Position numbers and translations under genes: made by a program. This document shows, in pieces, positions 49,533 to 57,603 of a DNA stretch of 64,000 bases. The DNA comes from an uncultured Oceanospirillaceae bacterium (GTDB lineage: Bacteria; Pseudomonadota; Gammaproteobacteria; Pseudomonadales; Balneatricaceae). Numbering within the stretch: the first letter of the stretch is position 1; each line of letters begins with the position of its first letter. Location of the stretch: positions 23,343-87,342 of the forward strand of contig CAKZPE010000019.1 in the NCBI GenBank assembly GCA_937138495.1. The letters are read 5' to 3'. The notes beneath the pieces are model-generated. The model was given only the letters and a program-made list of their open reading frames with translations, was not told the origin of the DNA and made no database searches.

Positions 49533-51248
49533 TTGATGCACGCTAACGCCGGTACTAAGCAAGGTATTTTATGGGGACACGACCTCTTTCTGATTAGCGT
49601 CATGGGGGTGCTTGCTGCTTGCGGGCTTATTTACGAATATTTATTGGCTCATTATGCCGGGCGAGTGCTTGGCGCGGTGGAAAGTAGTATCTACTCGATG
49701 ATAGGCATAATGATCGTCGCTATGGGAGTCGGGGCTTTTCTTGCCAAGTGGATAGACGATGCCTTCAGTACTTTCGTGTGGCTTGAGATCAGTATCGCTT
49801 TTCTCGGTGGCTGCGCTATTTTAATGATGTCCGGGGCGACAGCCATCGCTTATACCTTACCCAGCTGGTTAGCCGCTCTCTACGGCCTGGATCCCCAACT
49901 CGCGCCTGATGGGGGTGTCGTAGAACTATTGCAAGCTTTCAGCCGAACACTGCCTTTTATTGCGGGTTTTATTCTTGGCTTAATGATCGGTATGGAAATC
50001 CCTTTAATTGCCAGAATTCGGGAAACTCTTTACGGACGACGACTCTTACACAATACCGGCACTATCTATGGTGCTGACTATATTGGTGCAGGCATCGGCG
50101 CAGCAATATGGGTATTGTTCTGTCTCAGCATGCCAATAGTCTATGCAGCCGTTGCAACTGCCGCCGTTAATGCCTTTGTCGGGATGATGTTCCTATACCG
50201 CTACCGCCATCAGGTGGCTAACCCAAAGCGTTTATGGAGCGCACATATTTTAGTGGCCGGAGTATTGGCGCTAATGTTTACCAGCGGTAGCGCGTGGATG
50301 GAACAGCTGAGCTACAGCTTATTTAAAGATGAAGTGGTCTACAGTAAATCGACTAAGTACCAACAGTTAACCTTGACCCAGAGAACCATCGGGAGAGGCT
50401 TACCTAAGGTTACTAGCTTGTATATTAATGGCCATTTACAATTTTCCAGCAGCGACGAGTCGATCTACCATAGCTATCTTACTTATCCTGCGTTGCTCGG
50501 TTCTGCTCGCCAGGAGAATATTTTAATCATTGGTGCCGGTGATGGTCTGGCGGTACGTGATGTACTGCGCTGGAACCCTAAAGAAATTACCCTCATTGAT
50601 CTGGACGCACAAATGCTTGCGTTGTTTAGTGGTCAGGATAAAGCCGCGCCGCCAAGCGTTAGCCGCACACTGTTAGCCCTAAACGAATCTGCATTTCTTG
50701 ATCCAAGAGTGAATGTCGTTACCGGCGACGCGTTTATAGAAGTGGAAAGCTTAGTGAGTGACCGGCGCTCCTTTGACACGATTATTATTGACCTGCCTGA
50801 TCCAAGCCATCCTGATTTAAATAAACTGTATTCAGACTTCTTTTACAGTCGTTTAAAAGAAATACTGGCCGGTGATGGTGTGATTGCGGTGCAGTCTACT
50901 TCGCCTTTTCACGCGAAAAAAGCCTTTATCTCCATAGGTAAAACCCTTGCGTCAGCAGGTTTTATCACCGAACAATATCACGCCAATGTTCCCACTTTTG
51001 GTGAATGGGGTTGGAGTATAGGGGTTAAAAGAGGTTTGCCTGTATCAACGCGTATCGCCCAGATTAGTGCATTACCGGTCGCTAATGATTGGTTGTCTAA
51101 GCGGCAAATCGAAGCGGCCTTTGTGTTTTCTAAAAACTTTTTTAATGATCCGGATATCCAACCAAACCGTTTAGGCAGTCACACGGTTTATAACTATCAT
51201 CATCAGGCTTGGGAAGTTGATGACGGTGTATTTTTCAGCCAGCCATAA
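49533..51248 (+). CDS. Membrane-fused polyamine aminopropyltransferase (spermidine synthase-like)
   Basis: Multi-TM N-terminus; C-terminal NILIIGAGDGLAVRDVLRW...TLIDLD...GDAFIEV...DTIIIDLPDPSHPDLNKLYSDFFY. Confidence 0.88.
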   Translation: MMHANAGTKQGILWGHDLFLISVMGVLAACGLIYEYLLAHYAGRVLGAVESSIYSMIGIMIVAMGVGAFLAKWIDDAFSTFVWLEISIAFLGGCAILMMSGATAIAYTLPSWLAALYGLDPQLAPDGGVVELLQAFSRTLPFIAGFILGLMIGMEIPLIARIRETLYGRRLLHNTGTIYGADYIGAGIGAAIWVLFCLSMPIVYAAVATAAVNAFVGMMFLYRYRHQVANPKRLWSAHILVAGVLALMFTSGSAWMEQLSYSLFKDEVVYSKSTKYQQLTLTQRTIGRGLPKVTSLYINGHLQFSSSDESIYHSYLTYPALLGSARQENILIIGAGDGLAVRDVLRWNPKEITLIDLDAQMLALFSGQDKAAPPSVSRTLLALNESAFLDPRVNVVTGDAFIEVESLVSDRRSFDTIIIDLPDPSHPDLNKLYSDFFYSRLKEILAGDGVIAVQSTSPFHAKKAFISIGKTLASAGFITEQYHANVPTFGEWGWSIGVKRGLPVSTRIAQISALPVANDWLSKRQIEAAFVFSKNFFNDPDIQPNRLGSHTVYNYHHQAWEVDDGVFFSQP

Positions 51249-51252
51249 ATAA

Positions 51253-51305
51253 TTGACACATGACATAATATGTCATAATGTATCGGCAGTGACATAATAT
51301 GTCAT
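51253..51305 (+). promoter_or_regulatory. Promoter TTGACA-N17-TAATGT with two identical TGACATAATATGTCAT operators
   Basis: -35 at 51253-51258, -10 at 51276-51281; inverted repeats at 51261-51276 and 51290-51305. Confidence 0.7.
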
Positions 51306-51324
51306 AAGCTAAGGAGACAGCTAG

Positions 51325-51732
51325 ATGAGTATTGTTTTTGAAGACTTAGTGTACCGCCTTAACGAACATACTACCGCCGAAGGCACCAGCTTTGACGCGG
51401 TGATGAATGACAACGGTGTACTGGAAATAGTCTGTTCTAACAATGATGAATTTTCGATTCATATGGTACAAACAGACACTCAGTTATTAACGGTTACGCC
51501 GTTATTTCATGTCAGCGAAGTTAAACCTGACATGATTGATGAGCTCAACGCGCAACTATTACACTTAAGCCCGGCGATGCCTCTCAGCTCAGCGGGCATC
51601 CAGGGTGAGCAATATATTTTGTTCGGTGCTATGGCGCTTAATACCTACTTCGAAAACATTGTCCATGAACTTGAAGTACAGGCTGAAAACACGTTGGAGC
51701 TGCTCGAAGCAGTCTCGCCGCTACTTAATTAG
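51325..51732 (+). CDS. DUF2170 (YjfI-like) protein
   Basis: 135 aa; position next to PspA homologue; matches remembered YjfI pattern. Confidence 0.75.
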   Translation: MSIVFEDLVYRLNEHTTAEGTSFDAVMNDNGVLEIVCSNNDEFSIHMVQTDTQLLTVTPLFHVSEVKPDMIDELNAQLLHLSPAMPLSSAGIQGEQYILFGAMALNTYFENIVHELEVQAENTLELLEAVSPLLN

Positions 51733-51743
51733 GAGAGATTATT

Positions 51744-52430
51744 ATGGGAATTTTAGGAAACATTGTTAAGGCATTTAAGGGCGGCGCCAGCGAAGTGGGT
51801 GAAGCGATTGTTGATGCCAATGCAGTACGTATTCTTGAGCAGGAAATTCGTGAAGCAGATCAGGCTATCCATAAAGCTAAACAATCATTAACTCAGCTTA
51901 AAGCGACCGAAATAAAGCTTAAACGTGAAGTAAGTAGTCTTGCCCAGGATATCGCAGATTACGAAGCAAAGGCTATACAGGCCCTTGAGCAAGGAAAAGA
52001 AGATCTTGCCCGTGAAGTTGCCGAACGTATTGCTGATATTGAAGCGGAGCACAATGATAAAGCTGCCGAATTCAGCACGCTAAAGGATGAAGTAAGCGGC
52101 ATTAATAACATGATTCGTAAGCGCGAACAGGTTATTCAAAAAAATAAGCGAGAGCTCGACAAGATCAAAACCGTTGAGCAATTGCAGAAAACGACCGCAA
52201 AAATGTCAACTAACTTCGCCGCTACCGGTAACAGTCAGCACCGTGTTTCTGACGCACTGGACCGGGTTAAAGCCAAGCAACAAAACTGGCGCGATAAAGT
52301 GGAAGCAGGGCAGTGGATGGAAGAACAGGCGTCCGGGTCAGACCTTGATAACAAGTTAAAAGCCGAAGGTATTGGGGAAACCAGCTCCGGAGCTGATGAT
52401 ATATTGGCGCGTTTAAAAGCCAAAAAATAA
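51744..52430 (+). CDS. PspA/IM30 family protein (YjfJ-like)
   Basis: Long coiled coil; MGILGNIVKAFKGGASEVGEAIVDANAVRILEQEIREADQAIHKAKQSL. Confidence 0.88.
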   Translation: MGILGNIVKAFKGGASEVGEAIVDANAVRILEQEIREADQAIHKAKQSLTQLKATEIKLKREVSSLAQDIADYEAKAIQALEQGKEDLAREVAERIADIEAEHNDKAAEFSTLKDEVSGINNMIRKREQVIQKNKRELDKIKTVEQLQKTTAKMSTNFAATGNSQHRVSDALDRVKAKQQNWRDKVEAGQWMEEQASGSDLDNKLKAEGIGETSSGADDILARLKAKK

Positions 52431-52448
52431 TCCACAACTGCCGGACAC

Positions 52449-52476
52449 AAAGGGAGCGATATGCTCCCTTTGCTTT
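52449..52476 (+). terminator. Terminator/attenuator after the PspA-like gene
   Basis: AAAGGGAGCGATATGCTCCCTTTGCTTT. Confidence 0.65.
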
Positions 52477-52530
52477 CATTCTGCTACATAAGTATTTTCT
52501 GTTGCCCGCTTTCTTGCCAAGGAGTTTAGC

Positions 52531-53166
52531 GTGTTTAAAAAATTATTCGGTTTTGGTAATAAACAAGAACCCCGTCAACTAACATCAGTTAGCCAGTTAG
52601 AGCAGCGAGATATTATTACCTTTAAACATCGCCAGATATTGCCTGAAAATTTACAGGGCGGCTCTTTTGAAGTCACTAAGGTAGCAAGTTACCAATACGA
52701 TGATGGTTCTGTTAAAGAACTCACCCTTCGTGATGAACATAATGTCAGTTATTTTCTGGCCCTTGAAGATAACGATGGTGATCCTCAGTTAGCCCTCAGC
52801 CGAAAGCTTCCCCGTAAGCAAGTATTGAGCATATTTAACGAAGATGATTTTGCAGATCTTTGGCAGCCAGGTTTTAGTGAGCTTGTTTGTCAGACGACGC
52901 CTGATGAGCTTGCTGGGTGGCTTAACGGCAGTTATCAACAAACGGTCAATGAGGGTGAAGCTTACTACTATGAACGAGACCTTCAGCTAGCTTCAGCATC
53001 TGCTTATCAGGATGATGACGGTGAACCACTGCGTTACCATGAGTGCGAAGGTGCTGATGACCGTTATGGATTAAATATCGAAGTCTGGAGTGATGGCAGC
53101 ACAGATGTCGCTGTTACCATATATTGCCCTGTCGACATCATAGAGGCATTTCATCCGCATGACTAA
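52531..53166 (+). CDS. DUF2491 (YjfK-like) protein
   Basis: MFKKLFGFGNKQEPRQLTSV...; neighbourhood with DUF2170 and PspA. Confidence 0.75.
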   Translation: MFKKLFGFGNKQEPRQLTSVSQLEQRDIITFKHRQILPENLQGGSFEVTKVASYQYDDGSVKELTLRDEHNVSYFLALEDNDGDPQLALSRKLPRKQVLSIFNEDDFADLWQPGFSELVCQTTPDELAGWLNGSYQQTVNEGEAYYYERDLQLASASAYQDDDGEPLRYHECEGADDRYGLNIEVWSDGSTDVAVTIYCPVDIIEAFHPHD

Positions 53167-53476
53167 ATCCTTAAAGCCAAAATGGCAGGCTGAGTTGGCC
53201 GCGCTTAAAAAGATTCAGATGCATTTTGATTTTCAAGAAAACCTGCGTAAAAAAGTTCGTCTTGAAGCCGCTGAAGAAGATATGAATCCGAGTGATGTTA
53301 TTCGTAAGATTGCAGGTTTATCCTTCAGTAAGATACAACGTCCACGGATTGGCTTATCGTTAACTCCGGAAGATTTGGTTTATCTTGCCGAACGTTACAA
53401 TCTTGATCCTTCTGATGCCACTTCGGTTAAAAAGCGACTGCTATCAGAAGTTGAACAGCACTATACAAATGAATGA
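53159..53476 (+). CDS. Small protein with ribbon-helix-helix-like segment (candidate regulator)
   Basis: LRKKVRLEAAEEDMNPSDVIRKIAGL resembles an RHH strand-helix-helix; overlaps the DUF2491 gene by 8 bp. Confidence 0.6.
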   Translation: MTKSLKPKWQAELAALKKIQMHFDFQENLRKKVRLEAAEEDMNPSDVIRKIAGLSFSKIQRPRIGLSLTPEDLVYLAERYNLDPSDATSVKKRLLSEVEQHYTNE

Positions 53477-53527
53477 ATACCGTTAGATAGCCCCCAGCGG
53501 TTAATGGACTCCAGTGAATAATTCAAG

Positions 53528-54088
53528 ATGAACAAGCCTGTAGCAGCCACTCGCAAAATGCCAGTTGTGGTATACCTTCTCGCCATGATGTGGCTACTTT
53601 ATGGCATCGACACATTCATTTGGGACATCAGTTATTGGGGAATACAGCCCAGGAGCACGGCAGGGCTACCTGCAATGTTCGTTGCGCCCTGGTTACATCA
53701 CGGTTTATATCACCTTATCAGTAACAGTTTACCTTTCCTTATTCTCGGCAGCTTAGTGCAATGGCACAACCCGAAACAATTTTGGTTTGTAACTTTGTTC
53801 ATCATTATAGGTGGCGGTTTAGGCACTTGGTTATTTGGCTCAGCGGGCATCCATTTAGGCGCCAGTGGTTTGATCTTTGGATATTGGGCTTATCTGATCA
53901 CTAATGCTTACTATCAACGCACCTTTAAATCTATCGCTATCGGGCTGATCACCATTGTTTTTTATGGTGGTATGATCTTTAGTTTATTGGATCTGCGCAG
54001 TCATATTTCCTGGAGCGGTCATGTTTTTGGGGCGCTCGCAGGGTGTATGGTTGCCAGATGGTTCAAGTCTGATCGCCCGTTAAGTTAG
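53528..54088 (+). CDS. Rhomboid family intramembrane serine protease
   Basis: HHGLYHLISNSLPFLILG, GSAGIHLGASGLIFGYWAYL (GxSG), SWSGHVFGALAG. Confidence 0.92.
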   Translation: MNKPVAATRKMPVVVYLLAMMWLLYGIDTFIWDISYWGIQPRSTAGLPAMFVAPWLHHGLYHLISNSLPFLILGSLVQWHNPKQFWFVTLFIIIGGGLGTWLFGSAGIHLGASGLIFGYWAYLITNAYYQRTFKSIAIGLITIVFYGGMIFSLLDLRSHISWSGHVFGALAGCMVARWFKSDRPLS

Positions 54089-54184
54089 GCTTAAAAATAT
54101 GTCTGGGCAGTCCAGTTTAATGTAGTACGGTGTCTGCTAAAGACTGGCCGATTCACTGCTTATATATCAAGACTTTAGAAGTGG

Positions 54185-54236
54185 TACCGGTGGGCGGACT
54201 TGAACCGCCACGCCCGAAGGCAACGGATTTTGAATC
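54185..54236 (-). repeat. 3' half of tRNA-Leu(CAA), att-like direct repeat copy 1
   Basis: Minus strand GATTCAAAATCCGTTGCCTTCGGGCGTGGCGGTTCAAGTCCGCCCACCGGTA followed by CCA; no tRNA 5' half adjacent. Confidence 0.85.
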
Positions 54237-54296
54237 TTGAAAAAAATCCGCCTGCAGGCTACGCAATCCGAGGGTTTAAGGGAAAATGCCACAATT

Positions 54297-54317
54297 TTTG
54301 ACAGCAATTTGACAACA
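54297..54317 (+). repeat. Subterminal repeat TTTGACAGCAATTTGACAACA
   Basis: Near-identical to 55320-55340 with one G/A change in the core. Confidence 0.7.
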
Positions 54318-54397
54318 TTTTCGGGCTAAATAAGTACCTGGTTTTCGAATATTATAAAGAGTGAGGTTTTGAGTCAGCTAAGTGTCAATAGGGGACA

Positions 54398-54456
54398 TTA
54401 ACGCCTCAATAAACAGCGGTCTGTGGCGAAGCCATGTCTAGGTTGCTTGGCGTTAA
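54398..54456 (-). other. attC-like imperfect palindrome
   Basis: TTAACGCC ... TGGC GAA GCCA ... GGCGTTAA, 59 bp, just downstream of the minus-strand ORF. Confidence 0.45.
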
Positions 54457-54495
54457 AAACGCGCATTTAATTGACTTACTATGTGCTAACTACAG

Positions 54496-54846
54496 TTAGT
54501 CAACTTCTTTAAGTAACTTATGAATGTGAGGCAATACATGGTCAACCCATATTTCATTTGCCATTTTATCGAGGTCACTGTCCGAAAAAATTTTCTTCGT
54601 TGTATCGTAATACTCTTTATATTCTAGAAGAAACCAAGTTGCAGCTATCTGCTCAGCTAAGTTTGGTGTGGTTGAATCTGCTCGTTTACCGGAAATAACT
54701 CCAATTAAGTCCATGTAAGTTTTATAGCGCTTTTCTTTTAACTCTCGATTTCGAGCATCAATCCACTTAACAAAGACAAAGAGCCCTGCTAGGGAAACTG
54801 TAAATACACTTATTAAATCTTTATTCTGTGTAATAAAATCTAACAT
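54496..54846 (-). CDS. Small single-TM hypothetical protein (possible integron cassette gene)
   Basis: Start at MLDFITQNKDLISVFTVSLAGLFVFVKWID preceded by AAGGAG; one TM helix. Confidence 0.6.
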   Translation of the reverse strand: MLDFITQNKDLISVFTVSLAGLFVFVKWIDARNRELKEKRYKTYMDLIGVISGKRADSTTPNLAEQIAATWFLLEYKEYYDTTKKIFSDSDLDKMANEIWVDHVLPHIHKLLKEVD

Positions 54847-55319
54847 CTTAAATGCTATCTCCTTGAGTAAGCATATAACGCCTTGCGAAGGGGGGGGGGC
54901 GATGCAACGGGTACTCCAGCTACCCACCAAATTTAACTATATCGTATTAATTGCTATGACGTTTGGGTAGACGGCTAGCTTTGGAAAACGCATTGGCTTT
55001 AGCAAAACTTTTGGGGGTTAAGAAAAGCTCTACCATGCGGTACCAATCATAGAAGAAATTGTCAGTTTCTGACACGCATCAGTAGTATATGGTTGAGCAT
55101 GTTGTATGTCTGCTTTGGGTTGTTGGTTCGGTAGGGGGAAGGTAACAAACGACCTGTAGTGCCAAGATGGAGTGCAAAACACAACAAATAAGAACAGAGA
55201 TTGAGTATACGGACTGCTAACCAAGAAAATTAAGAGTAAATTGAAATGTTCTCTTGGGACTTGAGGGGACAGAATTAAGGAGTTAATTCGTTGTCTTTTT
55301 AAAAGGCCCAAATCTCAAA

Positions 55320-55340
55320 ATTGACAGCAATTTAACAACA
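55320..55340 (+). repeat. Subterminal repeat ATTGACAGCAATTTAACAACA
   Basis: Second copy of the motif at 54297. Confidence 0.7.
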
Positions 55341-55390
55341 ATTGACATTAATATCGAAGAAAAGTTAGCGGTCGCTAACCCTGTAAGTGT

Positions 55391-55442
55391 TACCGGTGGG
55401 CGGACTTGAACCGCCACGCCCGAAGGCAACGGATTTTGAATC
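55391..55442 (-). repeat. 3' half of tRNA-Leu(CAA), att-like direct repeat copy 2
   Basis: Exact 52-bp identity to 54185-54236. Confidence 0.88.
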
Positions 55443-55676
55443 ACCCGTAAAGCCCTGTATTTTATGAGGTATTCATGGAAGCCGTTGCTTAGTTCAGCTG
55501 CCAACTATAGAGTTTAATAGATATTGTTGGATAAAAGTATATTGTAAAGCGTATAGAATCTGCACAGCAGGATATTGTAAATGAGCTCGACCACCCTATA
55601 GGGTAATGTACCCCCTATTTCAAGTTGCATCTATAAATAAATATTTAGCTCCATTAAAAATGAATTTCATCATTGG

Positions 55677-56417
55677 CTATTTTTTTGATTGCAATAGCGC
55701 TATTAATGCATCATCAAATTCTTCAGGATTTGTATTAAGTTCATTTTTGAGCCCTGTTAGAGTGTATTTTTTCTGATGAGCACTTTTTTTCAGAGGTACC
55801 AAGTATTCAGAATAATTTGCCACCATGAACTTTAAATCTTCGGTAAAATTATTAGGGTTTTCTTCTAATTCGAACTTTAGTTCGTCCATGGAGTACGACA
55901 TTACTCCTTGACTTTCGCCATCAACAAAGCTGATAGGTCCGTCATAATAACCAACATACATCCCTGTCATATAGGGTTGCTCTATAATCTGGCCATTACT
56001 TGAAACACGAATAGACAGAAATTCTTCTAGTAAATCGATTCGATAAAAAATCCCAACGGTTGATAAATCAGTCGTTCGGTATGCTTTTCTATACTCTTCT
56101 TTTTCAACAAGTGCTGCTGGGAACCCAAGCTCTTCAGCGCATTCTTTAACAACAGTGAGAGCATAGCTATCACCAGCTTTTACATGCCCACCAATTGATT
56201 TGTCTAACAAACCAGGGTTGGACTTCTTATTTCTCGCGCGATACTGGAGATAAATTCTACCATCTGAATTTAAAAGCATTAGCCTGATTGCTTTTAACTT
56301 ACGGGTGATTTTCTTAGTATCTTTATATTCAGCTTTAATTTCCTTCTCGAACTCCTTTCTGTCTTGGAGTGCGAGTAAATCACCTTCTAAATCATAAACT
56401 TCTACAATCTCAGCCAT
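55677..56417 (-). CDS. Nudix-domain protein
   Basis: Start at MAEIVEVYDLEGDLLAL; Nudix-box-like GGHVKAGDSYALTVVKECAEELGF; IYLQYRARNKKSNPGLLDKSIGGH is Idi-like. Confidence 0.75.
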   Translation of the reverse strand: MAEIVEVYDLEGDLLALQDRKEFEKEIKAEYKDTKKITRKLKAIRLMLLNSDGRIYLQYRARNKKSNPGLLDKSIGGHVKAGDSYALTVVKECAEELGFPAALVEKEEYRKAYRTTDLSTVGIFYRIDLLEEFLSIRVSSNGQIIEQPYMTGMYVGYYDGPISFVDGESQGVMSYSMDELKFELEENPNNFTEDLKFMVANYSEYLVPLKKSAHQKKYTLTGLKNELNTNPEEFDDALIALLQSKK

Positions 56418-56436
56418 TATGGACTCCTCATTAAAA

Positions 56437-57603
56437 CTAATAACAGTAATGCTCAAGCAGATTCGATGCTTGGTCATATAAATCTTCTTTTTCAGCAGTG
56501 TTCAAAAGTACATGATCGTATATGGATATATTTTCTATGTAATCTTGCTGTAATTCTTTGATACCGCTTAACCTTGCTTGGTACTCGGTATTGCTTATCC
56601 CGCTTATAATCATTTTTTTTTGGATTTCATCGATATTAAAGCTGGCATGAAGGTGCAGAACTGAACAAAGACTTCCAAAGTTTTGTTTTAAGCGTTTTAT
56701 TACATCAAGATCACTGACAACTACTAACGCGATCTTTCCATCTGAAAAAATACTCCATAGCTCTTCAGTGCTAATGGAATATATGTAGCCTTGCCGTGTG
56801 TACTGGATGTCATAGCGATCCGGGATACCTTTTGGAAAATGTAGGAGTTCATCAGCATCCCCTTTACGCTTCGGGCGATTAGATCCTTTTTGATACATGT
56901 TTACTTTTTGGGCATCCATTTGTTGAAGTGCTTTTACCAATTCATCTTTACCGGAGTACGAAGCACCAGCAATAACAAACAGCTTTAATGGTGATAACTG
57001 GCGTCTAGTCTCCAAGTGATGATCATGGATAATACCATCAACCTGCTTTTCCAAATCACTAAAGCTACCAATATTTAAGATAGTGTAAGTTATAAGAGCA
57101 CTGTTCTCGATATATCGGCTATGCGTGGTTTTTATCTTATTAATACGTTTTTCAATATCCTTTGCCAGAACAGTCGAGTCAATGTCTGTGTGTCGTTCAG
57201 CAGCAAGTAATCGTATACTGTCGCTATTAACATTTGAATGTACATATATTGTTCGAGCAAGGCTTCCGAATTTTCGTAAGAGTAGCTTGATTGTCCTCAT
57301 GTCATTAACAATGACTGCAACACTTTTACCTTTCTTAAAGCACGACCAAACGGCTTCCGAACGGAATCCGTAATCAGTTCCATACTGAGTATAACGAACA
57401 TCGACATCATCAGAGATGGCATTGACATGAACAACCTCAAATGAGTCATTTTGTCGCTTAGCACGCGTAGTTTCTTTTGCAATTATTTCGATTTTTTCTG
57501 CATAGCACCGCTTCATATAATGAAGTACGGATGACTTACCACTACCAGGAGCACCGAAAAGTAAATAAAATTTTGGCGGCGTTTGGGTATCAATCATCGC
57601 CAC
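56437..57603 (-). CDS. Tandem guanylate-kinase-like P-loop protein
   Basis: Two P-loops, LLFGAPGSGKSSVL and VIAGASYSGKDELV, with GMK-like TTRAKR / SNRPKR segments. Confidence 0.72.
   Translation of the reverse strand: MAMIDTQTPPKFYLLFGAPGSGKSSVLHYMKRCYAEKIEIIAKETTRAKRQNDSFEVVHVNAISDDVDVRYTQYGTDYGFRSEAVWSCFKKGKSVAVIVNDMRTIKLLLRKFGSLARTIYVHSNVNSDSIRLLAAERHTDIDSTVLAKDIEKRINKIKTTHSRYIENSALITYTILNIGSFSDLEKQVDGIIHDHHLETRRQLSPLKLFVIAGASYSGKDELVKALQQMDAQKVNMYQKGSNRPKRKGDADELLHFPKGIPDRYDIQYTRQGYIYSISTEELWSIFSDGKIALVVVSDLDVIKRLKQNFGSLCSVLHLHASFNIDEIQKKMIISGISNTEYQARLSGIKELQQDYIENISIYDHVLLNTAEKEDLYDQASNLLEHYCY

Noticed and set aside
54185-54300. Functional tRNA-Leu gene
   Set aside because: Only the anticodon-to-3' half is present; acceptor 5' strand and D-arm are absent at both copies.
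55030-55504. Short ORFs 55030-55311 and 55283-55504
   Set aside because: They run through the att repeat and tRNA-derived sequence; probably spurious.
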